A stretch of 49,562 bases of DNA, from assembly GCA_017744415.1 (NCBI GenBank), contig JAGIBJ010000059.1, positions 1 to 49,562 on the forward strand, in the 5' to 3' direction. Positions 7,781-15,565 of this stretch are shown here, piece by piece. Origin of the DNA: Solirubrobacteraceae bacterium (lineage in GTDB: Bacteria; Actinomycetota; Thermoleophilia; Solirubrobacterales; Solirubrobacteraceae). The notes below the pieces were generated by a model, which was not told the DNA's origin, made no database searches, and saw nothing but the letters and a program-made list of their open reading frames with translations. A program made the translations under genes and the position numbers. Each line of letters begins with the position of its first letter. The stretch's first letter is position 1.

Positions 7781-8611
7781 GTGGCGGTGTTGCTCTGCAA
7801 GCTGGCGCTGGCGCCGACGTTCGTCGTGCTGGTGTCAGTGATCGCGCGACGGTTCGGGCCGCGGATCGGTGGGGTCGTCGGCGGGCTTCCGGTCGTCGCC
7901 GGCCCGATCTTGCTCGTGCTCGCGCTTCAGCGTGACGACGCGTTCGCCGCGGAGGCGGCGCGGCTGAGCGTGCTCGCGCTCGCCGGCCTCAGCGCATTCG
8001 TCGTGATCGCCGCGCGGGCCCCGGCCGCTTGGCACGCGTGCGGGGCCGTGCTCGTGGGCTGGGCCGCGTTCCTCGCGATCGGCGCGCTGGTCACGATGCT
8101 CGACCTCCCGCTGGCGGCCGCCGCGATCGCGAGCGCTGCCGTGTTCGCCGCCGGGCTGCACTGGGGCATTCCGGCGGTGCCCCACGTGACATCGGCGGCG
8201 AGCCGACCCCCGCACGACCTCCTCCTGCGTGCGGTGACCGCGATGGTGATGGTGGTCGCGGTCACCTCGGCGAGCGGGGCGCTGGGCCCGGCCTGGAGCG
8301 GTGTGCTCGCGCCGTTCCCGACGGTGACCAGCGTGCTCGCCGGGTTCTCGCTCGCCCACGATCCGCGGCCGACCACGCAGCGCCTGCTCCGCTCGATGCT
8401 GATCGGCTTCTTCTCGTTCGCAGCGTTCCTCGCGACGATCGCCGCGACGCTCGAGCCGTGGGGCACTGTGCCCGCGTTCCTCGCCGCGCTCGCCGTCACC
8501 GCCGCGATGCAGGCCGTGATGCTCGCGGTCGCTGCGCGCCCGAGCGGGGCGACCGAAGCGCTGCCGACGGTTGCCGAGGAGTTCAGCGGCGCGCCGCGGC
8601 GTCCGGCCTGA
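7781..8611 (+). CDS. Multi-pass membrane protein, GlpM-like, unknown function
   Basis: A 276-residue hydrophobic protein with about eight to nine predicted membrane segments. The N-terminus, LLCKLALAPTFVVLVSVIARRFGPRIGGVVGGLPVVAGPILLVLAL, resembles a widespread family of membrane proteins in which a helix is followed by RxGxxxGGxxxGLPxxxGP. A second similar unit, SGVLAPFPTVTSVLAGFSLAHD, occurs near residues 170-200, suggesting an internal repeat of two halves, as in small transporters. The GTG start lies 12 bases after dut. The C-terminal tail is soluble (RPSGATEALPTVAEEFSG). The substrate is unknown. Confidence 0.65.
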   Translation: MAVLLCKLALAPTFVVLVSVIARRFGPRIGGVVGGLPVVAGPILLVLALQRDDAFAAEAARLSVLALAGLSAFVVIAARAPAAWHACGAVLVGWAAFLAIGALVTMLDLPLAAAAIASAAVFAAGLHWGIPAVPHVTSAASRPPHDLLLRAVTAMVMVVAVTSASGALGPAWSGVLAPFPTVTSVLAGFSLAHDPRPTTQRLLRSMLIGFFSFAAFLATIAATLEPWGTVPAFLAALAVTAAMQAVMLAVAARPSGATEALPTVAEEFSGAPRRPA

Positions 8612-8633
8612 GCCGCGACGGCGCGGCCATCGT

Positions 8634-9446
8634 TCAGCCGCGACCGAGGCGCGCGCGGAGCTTGCCGATCGGCGAGCGCACCGGAGCGGACCGGCGGGCC
8701 GCGCGGCGCGCCGACTCGTGAGCAGCGGCCTCGAGGCGGTCATCGAGGGGCGCCAGCGCCGCCGGCACCGTGCCCAGGGCGCGCGCGAGGAGCTCGTCGG
8801 CGAACCAGGTGTTCTTCGGCAGCAGCGGACCGTGCAGGTAGGTGCCGATCACGTTCCCGCCGTGGAGGACACCCTCGGCCCCACTCAGACCGTCGTTGCC
8901 GTGGCCGTGCACGACGGCGCCGAGCGGCTCCTCGCCAGCGGCCAGCAGCGTGCGGCCACCGTGGTTCTCGAAGCCGGCGAGCGCCGTCGGACCGGTGCTC
9001 GAGCCATCGACGCGCGGCAGATCGACGGTGATCTCGACGTCGCCGATCAGCCGACCCTCACCGCGCACCGTGCGCAGGTCGACGAGCCCGATCCCGGGCA
9101 TGCGCTCCTCCCCGAGCTCGTACTCATGGCCGAGCAGCTGGAAGCCGCCGCAGATGCCGAGCACGATCGCCCCGCGTGCGGCAGCGTCGTGGAGGGCGTC
9201 GCGCTTGGTGTCGACGAGATCGCGGGCGCAGAGCGCCTGGTCGCGGTCTTGGCCGCCGCCGAGGTAGTACAGATCGTGAGCGTCCGGATCGAGGGGATCA
9301 CCGATGCCCACGGGCGTTACCTCGAAACCGAGCCCGCGCCACTGCAGTCGGCGCTCGAGCAGCAGCAGGTTGCCGCGGTCGGCATAGATGTTGAGGTGCT
9401 CGGGGTAGAGCCACGCCACGCGCACGCGATCGGAATCAGCGGTCAT
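8634..9446 (-). CDS. gatD: Lipid II isoglutaminyl synthase, glutaminase subunit GatD
   Basis: A 270-residue CobB/CobQ-like glutamine amidotransferase. It releases ammonia from glutamine for MurT, and together they amidate the D-Glu alpha-carboxyl of lipid II. Key parts are NIYADRGNLLLLERR at the N-terminus, LGGGQDRDQ, the nucleophile elbow GICGGFQLLG (Cys99), and the histidine in GTYLHGPLLPKN (His205). About 40 extra Arg/Ala-rich residues form the C-terminus. The start overlaps the methyltransferase stop by 4 bases. GatD is normally directly beside murT; here a methyltransferase gene sits between them in the same coupled operon. Confidence 0.9.
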   Translation of the reverse strand: MTADSDRVRVAWLYPEHLNIYADRGNLLLLERRLQWRGLGFEVTPVGIGDPLDPDAHDLYYLGGGQDRDQALCARDLVDTKRDALHDAAARGAIVLGICGGFQLLGHEYELGEERMPGIGLVDLRTVRGEGRLIGDVEITVDLPRVDGSSTGPTALAGFENHGGRTLLAAGEEPLGAVVHGHGNDGLSGAEGVLHGGNVIGTYLHGPLLPKNTWFADELLARALGTVPAALAPLDDRLEAAAHESARRAARRSAPVRSPIGKLRARLGRG

Positions 9447-10234
9447 GCGAGTCCCTCGGAGAGCGTGAACGTGAGGATGGTGCTCGCGGCGTGCTCGTCG
9501 GTCTCCGGCAGGTCGATCACCTCGGCGACGGTCCAGCCAGCCTCGGCGGCTTCGAGCTGTAGCTCGGCCACCGTCACGGGATCGAGCGTGATGATCACGT
9601 CCTCGGCTTCCCGCACGACGGCGCCGGAGGCGTCGCGGACGACGCGCCGTCTGTGCATGTCGACCGGCCCACCCTCGGGCGGCTGGAGCACGGCCAGTGG
9701 CGTGCTCTCGAAGCGCAGGCCGCCGAGCTCAGCCACGTCGGGCGGCAGGAACAGCGGCGACGCCTCGCGGCCGTCGAACGGCTCGACCTGCTGGACGATC
9801 GAGATCACGAGCTCGGCATCCGGCTCGGCGATCGCCGCGCACCCGATCAGGCACGAGAGCCGTGCCGACGGCCCGCCGAGCAGCTGGATCGTCTGCATCG
9901 GGATCACGATGAGGTCGGCCTCGCCGGCGTCCGCCGGCCACGCGGCTTCGAGCTCCCGGATGTCGGCGGGGATCGTGCGCACCGAGAGTCCGTCGGCGGC
10001 GGCGCGCCGCTCGAGCTCCTCGAGCAGGGCAGGTTCGAGATCGACCGCGATCACCTCGTGGCCCACGTGCGCGACCGGGAGGGTGACACGGCCCGTGCCC
10101 GCGCCCAGGTCGACCATCACCCCGCCGGTGGTATCGGCGAGCGCGATCCACATCGGGATGTCGGCGATGAAGCCCGCGCACTCGGCATCGTGGAATCCGC
10201 AGGCGACCAGCGCCTCACTCACCGGCTCGCTCAC
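9443..10234 (-). CDS. SAM-dependent methyltransferase inside the murT-gatD operon
   Basis: A 263-residue class I methyltransferase. Motif I is GGVMVDLGAGTGRVTLP near residues 37-53, followed by the acidic residue at the end of beta-2 (EVIAVDLEP) and a motif-II-like stretch DLIVIPMQTIQLL. The N-terminus (ECAGFIADIPMWIALAD) resembles small-molecule Ubie/Methyltransf_25-type enzymes. Both ends overlap neighbours by 4 bases (murT stop/this start; this stop/gatD start), so all three proteins are made in coupled fashion. The substrate is unknown. The position suggests a cell-wall precursor or lipid-linked substrate, but that is inference. Confidence 0.82.
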   Translation of the reverse strand: MSEPVSEALVACGFHDAECAGFIADIPMWIALADTTGGVMVDLGAGTGRVTLPVAHVGHEVIAVDLEPALLEELERRAAADGLSVRTIPADIRELEAAWPADAGEADLIVIPMQTIQLLGGPSARLSCLIGCAAIAEPDAELVISIVQQVEPFDGREASPLFLPPDVAELGGLRFESTPLAVLQPPEGGPVDMHRRRVVRDASGAVVREAEDVIITLDPVTVAELQLEAAEAGWTVAEVIDLPETDEHAASTILTFTLSEGLA

Positions 10235-11595
10235 GTGAACGCCCCCGCCACGGCCTGCTCGCCGTGCAGCAACTGCCGCAGCTCGAGCATGGCGGTGTAC
10301 GTCGGCAGGACGACGATCGGCCCATCGCCGGCGGCGAGCACGGCGTCAACGGCGGCGGTGAGCTCGGGGACGACGGTAATCCGCTCGGGATCGACGCCGG
10401 CGTAGCGCCACCGCATCGCGAGCTCGTCCGCGCGCGTGCCGCTGCAGACGATCCGCCGCACCGAGGGGGCCGCCGCCTCGACGTCGGCGTCCCAGATCCA
10501 CGAGACGTCGCGGCCATCGGCGATCCGGTCGTTGAGGACGGCAAGCACGTCGAGCGGCCGGCCCTCGAGCGAGAGCGTGCGCAGGACCTCGTTGGCGCCC
10601 ACCGGGTTCTTCACGAGCATCAGGAGAAGGTCGCGCCCCCGAAGGCGCACCCGCTCGCCGCGGCCGAACGCGGCCTCCATGCTGCCGAGTCCCGCGGCGC
10701 AGTCCTCGAGCGTCGCGCCGAGCTGGAGCGCGAGCGCCGCCGCGCCGACCGCGTTCGCGACGTTGTAGGCACCGGGGAGCGGCAGCGTCACCTGGATGGA
10801 CGCCTCGCCGTCGTGCAGCGTGAAGGCGCTGCCGGAGCTGCCGCGCAGATCGACGGCCGTCGCGCGAACGGTGGGGTAGGGGCGGCTGCGGCCGCAGCCA
10901 GGGCACGACCACCAGCCGGTGTGGCCAGCGAAGACGAGCTCGTACTCCAGCGCGGTGCCGCAGCGCGTGCAGTGGACGCCATCGGCGGCGTGGTCGCGCT
11001 CGCCTTTGGCGAGAGCCGGATCGTCGATGCCGAACCAGATCACGTCACGGCCGTCGGGCGCGGTCGACGCCACGAGCGGATCGTCGGCGCAGAGCACCGG
11101 GACCGTGTTCGGGAGGGTCGGCAGGAACGCCGCCCAGCGTTCGGCGATCGCGTCGAGCTCGCCGTAACGGTCGAGCTGGTCGCGGAACAGGTTGCCCAGG
11201 AGGATCGCCTCGGGCTGCACAGCGCCGCCGACCTGCGGCAGCCAGAACTCGTCGACCTCGATCACGCCGACCGCCGCGGGATCGGACGCGACAGCGCGCT
11301 GCGCAAGCAGCGAGGCGGCGATGCCGCCGGCCATGTTCGCGCCCTCTTCGTTGGCGACCGGGCGGCGCCCGGCAGCACGCAGAATGCTCCGCACCGCCGC
11401 GGTGGTGGTGGTCTTCCCGTTGGTCGCCGAGACGAGCGCGACCACCGGCAGCGCCTCGCCGAGCCGCCGCAGCGCCAGCGGATCCATCCGGAGCAGCACC
11501 TTGCCGGGGAGCGACGTGCCGCCCCGGCCGAAGGCGCGCGAGAGCTTCGCCGCAGCCTGCGCCGCGACGACCGCGCTACGACGTGGTCCGCTCAC
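10231..11595 (-). CDS. murT: Lipid II isoglutaminyl synthase, ATP-dependent subunit MurT
   Basis: A 454-residue Mur-ligase-like protein. It phosphorylates the D-Glu of lipid II and uses ammonia from GatD to form D-isoglutamine, at the cytoplasmic membrane face. Visible are the P-loop VSATNGKTTTTAAV (about 55-68), the EEGANM segment, VIEVDEFWLP (catalytic Glu/Asp region), and the MurT-specific zinc ribbon CTRC...CPGC (Cys209, Cys212, Cys231, Cys234). The C-terminal DUF1727 part includes VKNPVGANEVLRTL and DRIADGRDVSWIWDADVE. The gene starts 9 bases after the upstream TPR-like membrane protein and overlaps the methyltransferase. Length fits the family. Confidence 0.93.
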   Translation of the reverse strand: MSGPRRSAVVAAQAAAKLSRAFGRGGTSLPGKVLLRMDPLALRRLGEALPVVALVSATNGKTTTTAAVRSILRAAGRRPVANEEGANMAGGIAASLLAQRAVASDPAAVGVIEVDEFWLPQVGGAVQPEAILLGNLFRDQLDRYGELDAIAERWAAFLPTLPNTVPVLCADDPLVASTAPDGRDVIWFGIDDPALAKGERDHAADGVHCTRCGTALEYELVFAGHTGWWSCPGCGRSRPYPTVRATAVDLRGSSGSAFTLHDGEASIQVTLPLPGAYNVANAVGAAALALQLGATLEDCAAGLGSMEAAFGRGERVRLRGRDLLLMLVKNPVGANEVLRTLSLEGRPLDVLAVLNDRIADGRDVSWIWDADVEAAAPSVRRIVCSGTRADELAMRWRYAGVDPERITVVPELTAAVDAVLAAGDGPIVVLPTYTAMLELRQLLHGEQAVAGAFT

Positions 11596-11604
11596 CCGTC
11601 GGCG

Positions 11605-12216
11605 CTATCGGCCCGCGCGTCCGCCACCGCCGGCGGCGGCCCGTTGGCGACGGCGCCCGCGGAAGAAGAGCACGGCGAGCACGATGAAGACGAGCAGGAA
11701 GCCGTAGAAGATGCGCGGCCCGGTGCTCACGTCGGCGATCGGCCAGAGCACCAGCGACACGAGCCCGAACGAGAGGGCGAGCACCGCAACCACGAAGAGA
11801 ATCACGGCGAGGATGCCCCGCACGCGGGCCAGTGTGCCCGCGCTCGCGGGCGGGGCGATGATCCCGAGCACGCGGAGCATGAGCAGCTGGCGGCCGCTCG
11901 GGGCCTCCTGACCGAGCCGCTCGAGCGAACTCTTGAGGGCGTCCGGGCGGCGTTCGGCGAGCGCGATGGACGCGTCGGCCATGCGGCGGATCTGCATGCG
12001 CTCCTGCGGGCGAGCGGCGGCGATCGCGCGGCGGAAGTGCTCCTTGGCGGCCTCGGCGTCGTAACGCTGCGCGGCGCGCGCACCGAGCAGCGCCTGCGCG
12101 GCGGCGCGGTGACGGGTCTCGTTCTCGAGCTCGTCGTCCGACTTGTGCTCGAGGTCCTGCATGGAGGAGATGGACGCCCCCATCTGCATGCGGACCTGAC
12201 GCTGCCTCTGAGCCAT
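11605..12216 (-). CDS. TPR-like helical protein with C-terminal membrane anchor
   Basis: A 203-residue protein of unknown function. Residues about 30-115 are Ala-rich helical pairs resembling TPR units (AAQRYDAEAAKEHFRRAIAAARPQERMQIRRMADASIALAERRPDALKSS). Two membrane segments follow, RGILAVILFVVAVLALSFGLVSLVLW (about 133-158) and IFYGFLLVFIVLAVLFF (about 168-184), and a very basic RGRRRQR tail ends the chain, so both termini probably face the cytoplasm. It is the first gene of the minus-strand operon leading into murT (9-base gap), which suggests a link to envelope synthesis. No known family was identified. Confidence 0.7.
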   Translation of the reverse strand: MAQRQRQVRMQMGASISSMQDLEHKSDDELENETRHRAAAQALLGARAAQRYDAEAAKEHFRRAIAAARPQERMQIRRMADASIALAERRPDALKSSLERLGQEAPSGRQLLMLRVLGIIAPPASAGTLARVRGILAVILFVVAVLALSFGLVSLVLWPIADVSTGPRIFYGFLLVFIVLAVLFFRGRRRQRAAAGGGGRAGR

Positions 12217-12284
12217 GCGGAAAGAATAGATGAGGAGGCTCCTGCGCCGATGGCGGGTGCCGCATCCGCTAGGCTCGCGCGGCT

Positions 12285-12746
12285 GTGACGAACCCTGCTC
12301 GAATCCGCGTGACGCGCCTCCTCGCCCTGCTCCTCGCGAGCTTCAGCCTCGCCGGCCTGCCGGCCGCGGCGACGGCTCAAAGCATCCTGCAGGAGCCGCA
12401 GACCAAGGAGGAAGCCAAGAAGGCCGCCGAGGCCGCGGACGACGCCGCAGCCTCCAGCGACTCCACCGCGTCGTCGGACTCGGGCATCCTCTACCCACTG
12501 ATCGGCGTCGGCTTCCTGCTCTTCGCCGGTGCCACCTGGTGGATGCTCCGTGATGCGGGCGATGCCGTCGGCGACAGCCGCCGCGGCGCCCCTGGCCGGC
12601 CGCTCCGCGACGACGCCGTCGGCCGCGGCGCGCCGAAGAACATGTTCACCGGCGAGGGTGAACCCGGCGGCAAGGTCGGCAAGCGCAAGAAGCGCGATCA
12701 GGGCAAGCGTCAGCGCAACGCGCGCAAGGCGAACCGCCCGCGCTGA
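12285..12746 (+). CDS. Small exported/membrane-anchored protein with basic tail
   Basis: A 153-residue protein from a GTG start. A signal peptide (VTRLLALLLASFSLAGLPAAATA) with a likely cut near residue 30 is followed by an Ala/Glu/Ser-rich low-complexity stretch (KKAAEAADDAAASSDSTASSDS), then one membrane helix ILYPLIGVGFLLFAGATWWML (about 68-88) and a very basic C-terminus (KVGKRKKRDQGKRQRNARK). The likely topology is an exposed acidic/Ser-rich N-terminal segment and a cytoplasmic basic tail that could bind nucleic acid or membrane. The function is unknown. It is divergent from the murT operon with 68 bases between. Confidence 0.68.
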   Translation: MTNPARIRVTRLLALLLASFSLAGLPAAATAQSILQEPQTKEEAKKAAEAADDAAASSDSTASSDSGILYPLIGVGFLLFAGATWWMLRDAGDAVGDSRRGAPGRPLRDDAVGRGAPKNMFTGEGEPGGKVGKRKKRDQGKRQRNARKANRPR

Positions 12747-12764
12747 CTCACCGCCGGCGCGCGC

Positions 12765-13706
12765 TCAGCTGAGCGGCGCCGCGTGCGGGATCACGAACTC
12801 CCGGACCTGCTCGGCCGTGTAGCCGGGATCCTCGTCGGGGAGGAAGTGCCCGGTGCGGTCCTGCACGAAGGCCTCGACCTGCGCGCCCAGGCGCTCGGCG
12901 CCGGCGGCGAACCCCGGCGGCACGTAGGCGTCGTGTGCCGAGAGCACGAAGCGCACAGGCATCGCGAACCGCTGGCCCTTGGTAGCCGCGAAGGTCTTGG
13001 CGGCATCGCCGAGCAGGAACGAGCGGTAGCAGTGCTGCGCCGCCTTGGCTCGGGCGGGATCGCGGTAGAGCTCGGCGTAGGCATGCGCGTCGGCGGAGGT
13101 GAACGCCTCGGGGCGCTGCACGTCCTGCCGAATGCCACGGCCGATCAGGCCCGGGTCGCGCGAGATCACGGCCGCGGAGCCCGGAGCAGCGAACGCCACC
13201 TGGTACCACATCCGCAGCAGCGTTCTGGCCGGGGGGCGGGGACCTTGGATCACGGGGGCCATCGAAAGCAAGAGGAGCCGGCTGACGAGCTCCGGGCGGC
13301 GCAGCGCAAGGAGCTGGGACACCCACGCGCCCCAGTCGTGCCCAACGACCGCGATCTGCTCGATGCCCATCGCGTCGAGCAGCAGTCCGAGGTCGTTGGC
13401 GAGCTCGCCCTTCGTGTAAGCGCTGCGGCCGCTCGGCACGGCGCTCCAGCCGTAGCCGCGCAGATCGGGCATCACGAGGTGGGCGTCGGCGGCGAGCTCC
13501 TGCACCACGCCGTGCCAGCACCACCAATGCTGGGGGAAGCCGTGGACGAGCATGATCGCCGGCTTGCTCGGATCTCCGGCGCGGGCAACGTGGAACCGTC
13601 CGGCGGGCAGATCATGGAACTCGTGCGTGATCTCCACACCCGGCACGTCGGGTAGCGGCCCAGCTCCCGCGGGGAAGGCGGCCGTGGTACTGGTCGTCGC
13701 GCTCAT
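12765..13706 (-). CDS. Alpha/beta hydrolase, epoxide-hydrolase-like
   Basis: A 313-residue alpha/beta hydrolase. HGFPQHWW forms the oxyanion-side loop, GHDWGAWVSQ carries an Asp nucleophile as in epoxide hydrolases and haloalkane dehalogenases, SAHDAYVPP supplies the acid, and DRTGHFLPDEDP the catalytic His. The Asp nucleophile argues against a Ser esterase. The Pro in HGFPxxW favours epoxide hydrolase over dehalogenase. The ATG at 13706 was chosen over an upstream in-frame TTG at 13715. A TetR-type inverted repeat lies about 34-48 bases upstream. It runs convergent with the small exported gene; the intervening CGCTCAGCTGAGCG palindrome (12762-12775) spans its stop codon. Confidence 0.82.
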   Translation of the reverse strand: MSATTSTTAAFPAGAGPLPDVPGVEITHEFHDLPAGRFHVARAGDPSKPAIMLVHGFPQHWWCWHGVVQELAADAHLVMPDLRGYGWSAVPSGRSAYTKGELANDLGLLLDAMGIEQIAVVGHDWGAWVSQLLALRRPELVSRLLLLSMAPVIQGPRPPARTLLRMWYQVAFAAPGSAAVISRDPGLIGRGIRQDVQRPEAFTSADAHAYAELYRDPARAKAAQHCYRSFLLGDAAKTFAATKGQRFAMPVRFVLSAHDAYVPPGFAAGAERLGAQVEAFVQDRTGHFLPDEDPGYTAEQVREFVIPHAAPLS

Positions 13707-13739
13707 GTGGCGCAACCTACCGCACCATCACGGCGTTAT

Positions 13740-13754
13740 CTGACCAACGGTCAG
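13740..13754. promoter_or_regulatory. TetR-type operator upstream of the epoxide-hydrolase-like gene
   Basis: CTGACC-AAC-GGTCAG is a perfect 6-bp inverted repeat with a 3-base spacer, typical in shape for TetR-family operators. It lies in the 75-base gap between the surface-protein gene 3' end and the hydrolase start, where the hydrolase promoter should be. No TetR gene is found in the window, so the regulator must act in trans. The assignment to TetR is inference from symmetry and half-site. Confidence 0.5.
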
Positions 13755-13781
13755 TTTGCGGAGCGGCGGGCGCGCTGCCGC

Positions 13782-15032
13782 TCAGCCGAGCACGCAGTCC
13801 GTGCTGCCCTTGGTGCCTTTCACGACGAACGCGAAGGAGCGGCGCACGAGGCGCGGCAGGCCCTTGATGCGCTGATCCCGGGCGCCGCGGTTGAGCGTGA
13901 GATCGATCTGGTTGTAGCCGGTGCGCAGCTGGGTCATCTTCGCGACCGAGACGAACGGCCAGCGGACCGTGCTCTTCGTGGATGTCGCGTTGAGGCGCAT
14001 CCGCACCCACTTCCAGCGACGCGGGGAGGTCATCTTGTTGTTCTTGCGCAGCGCAACCCGGAGGTTGAGGGTGTCCCTCTTGCTGGGCGTGATGCGCACG
14101 ACCATCACCGGGGTGCGTCGTGCGGCGGTGGCGCGGGTGGCCTTGAGCACGTCCGCGCGGTGCTCGGCCTCGCCCTCTGGAAGCGTGGCGAGATCCTCGC
14201 TGCCGCCGAGCACGTCGGAAGGAGCGACGCCCAGCGCGGCCAGGCTGGCTTTGCGCTTGGCGGTCTTGGTGGCGGTCTTCTTGCTCTTCTTCGCCGACTT
14301 GACTTGTTTGGCCTTGATCGTCGCGCGAGCACCGATGTACGGGCGGCCCGCCCCGAAGCTCACGACGGTGCACTGCCGCTCGCCGTTTGCGCCGGCGTTT
14401 GCGCCGCTGGCGATCGGGCTGCTCGCTGTCGTCGCCTGCGGGGTCGTCCCTGCGTTGGTGAGCGGCTCGGGCGGGCGGTCATCGAACGGCGTGACGCCCC
14501 AGTTGAAGTCCTGGACGGTCTGAAGGCCCTGCTGGGGGTTGGCGCCCGTGTAGGTGACGCGCAGGAGGTAGGCGTGTTCCTCCCCGACGGCCCAGCGGGA
14601 GGGGTCGGCGATGCCGCTGTCGGCGTCTGGGAGCGTCGCGAGCGTGCCGCGGAAGACGACCCCGGGGGTGCCGGAGCCGTAGTCGGCCGCATCGGGCATG
14701 AAGCCGGTGCAGTCGCCGGCGGGGGTGCCCGAGGGGAGCGCACCGCGGACGAGGTCGAGCTCGAGCCAGGGGGAGAGGTCGGAGACGGCTGAGGTGCCGA
14801 AGAGCGTGACATCGGCCGGCTGCGGGCCCTCGTTGCGTAGCACCGTGCACCGCTCGAGCTGCTCGCCGCCGACGAGCCCGTCGGCCGCGAACAGCGGGGA
14901 CGATGAGGAGATCGTCACCACGGCATCGGCCGGGGCGCGATCGCGGCCGGCGATCTGCTGCGCCGCGAACGCCGTGCCACCGAGCGCGAGCACGGTGCCG
15001 GTGATGGCCAGAGCGCGGGGGAGCCGCCTCAT
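13782..15032 (-). CDS. Secreted surface subunit, TasA/CalY-like paralogue with Lys-rich linker and C-terminal domain
   Basis: A 416-residue exported protein. The signal peptide ends about AFA-A (residues 21-24). Residues about 36-185 parallel the smaller subunit encoded at 15562-16161: RCTVLRNEG with Cys62, LELDLVRGALPSGTPAGDCTGF with Cys108, PDAADY, then GTL...YLLRVTYTGANPQQGLQTVQDFNW. A Pro/Thr/Ala linker follows, with a second Cys pair (Cys221, Cys413), a segment with 10 Lys in residues 240-261, and a basic beta-rich C-terminal domain. All four cysteines can pair as disulfides. It overlaps the SipW-like gene by 4 bases. It is likely the anchoring or accessory subunit of an extracellular fibre; the exact role is unproven. 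Confidence 0.72.
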   Translation of the reverse strand: MRRLPRALAITGTVLALGGTAFAAQQIAGRDRAPADAVVTISSSSPLFAADGLVGGEQLERCTVLRNEGPQPADVTLFGTSAVSDLSPWLELDLVRGALPSGTPAGDCTGFMPDAADYGSGTPGVVFRGTLATLPDADSGIADPSRWAVGEEHAYLLRVTYTGANPQQGLQTVQDFNWGVTPFDDRPPEPLTNAGTTPQATTASSPIASGANAGANGERQCTVVSFGAGRPYIGARATIKAKQVKSAKKSKKTATKTAKRKASLAALGVAPSDVLGGSEDLATLPEGEAEHRADVLKATRATAARRTPVMVVRITPSKRDTLNLRVALRKNNKMTSPRRWKWVRMRLNATSTKSTVRWPFVSVAKMTQLRTGYNQIDLTLNRGARDQRIKGLPRLVRRSFAFVVKGTKGSTDCVLG

Positions 15033-15565
15033 GTGCGCGTCCAGACTGCCCGCAGCGCGGAGCCGGCCAGCAGCAGCGCGGCCACGATCACGGCGATCGC
15101 GATCCCGGGCCCCTTGGCGGCGTCGACGACGTTGCCGAGCGCAGGCACGCGGCCCTTCACGAGCGCGACCTGGTCGGCGCGCGCGATCGTCCAGTCCTCG
15201 CCGGTCGGGTTGGCGTCGCCCTTGGTGTGTACGCGGACGAATGCGCCGGCACCTGCGAGGCGTTCGACCCGGTGCACGATCACGCGGCCGCTCTCCTGCC
15301 GCACACCGATGATGTCGCCGATCCGGATCTGCTCGAGCGGCGTGCTGCGCATCAGCACGAGGTCACCGGGCTTGAGGGCCGGTGCCATCGAGCCGGTCTG
15401 TTCGACCCGCACGCGCACCCCGACGGCCGCGGCGGCAGCCACGGCCACGAGCGCCATCGTCGCCCCGAGGAGAAGCATCGAGCTGAGCACGCGCGCGATC
15501 ACCGAGCCCGCGCCGGGACGGCGGCGAGCTGGAGCAGCGGCGACCGTCGGCGCCGCACCGGTCAC
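15029..15565 (-). CDS. SipW-like (ER-type) signal peptidase I
   Basis: A 178-residue membrane protease, family S26. An N-terminal helix (about 25-50) leads to the catalytic EQTGSMAPALKPGDLVL with Ser59. The second catalytic residue is His98 in GRVIVHRVERL instead of the Lys of ordinary bacterial enzymes, as in SipW and eukaryotic SPase. VHTKGDAN (Asp117) and a C-terminal helix GIAIAVIVAALLLAGSALRAV (about 154-173) complete the fold. It overlaps both flanking TasA/CalY-like genes by 4 bases. In Bacillus, SipW processes TasA-class fibre subunits; here the sandwiching between two candidate substrates supports the same dedicated role. Confidence 0.88.
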   Translation of the reverse strand: MTGAAPTVAAAPARRRPGAGSVIARVLSSMLLLGATMALVAVAAAAAVGVRVRVEQTGSMAPALKPGDLVLMRSTPLEQIRIGDIIGVRQESGRVIVHRVERLAGAGAFVRVHTKGDANPTGEDWTIARADQVALVKGRVPALGNVVDAAKGPGIAIAVIVAALLLAGSALRAVWTRT

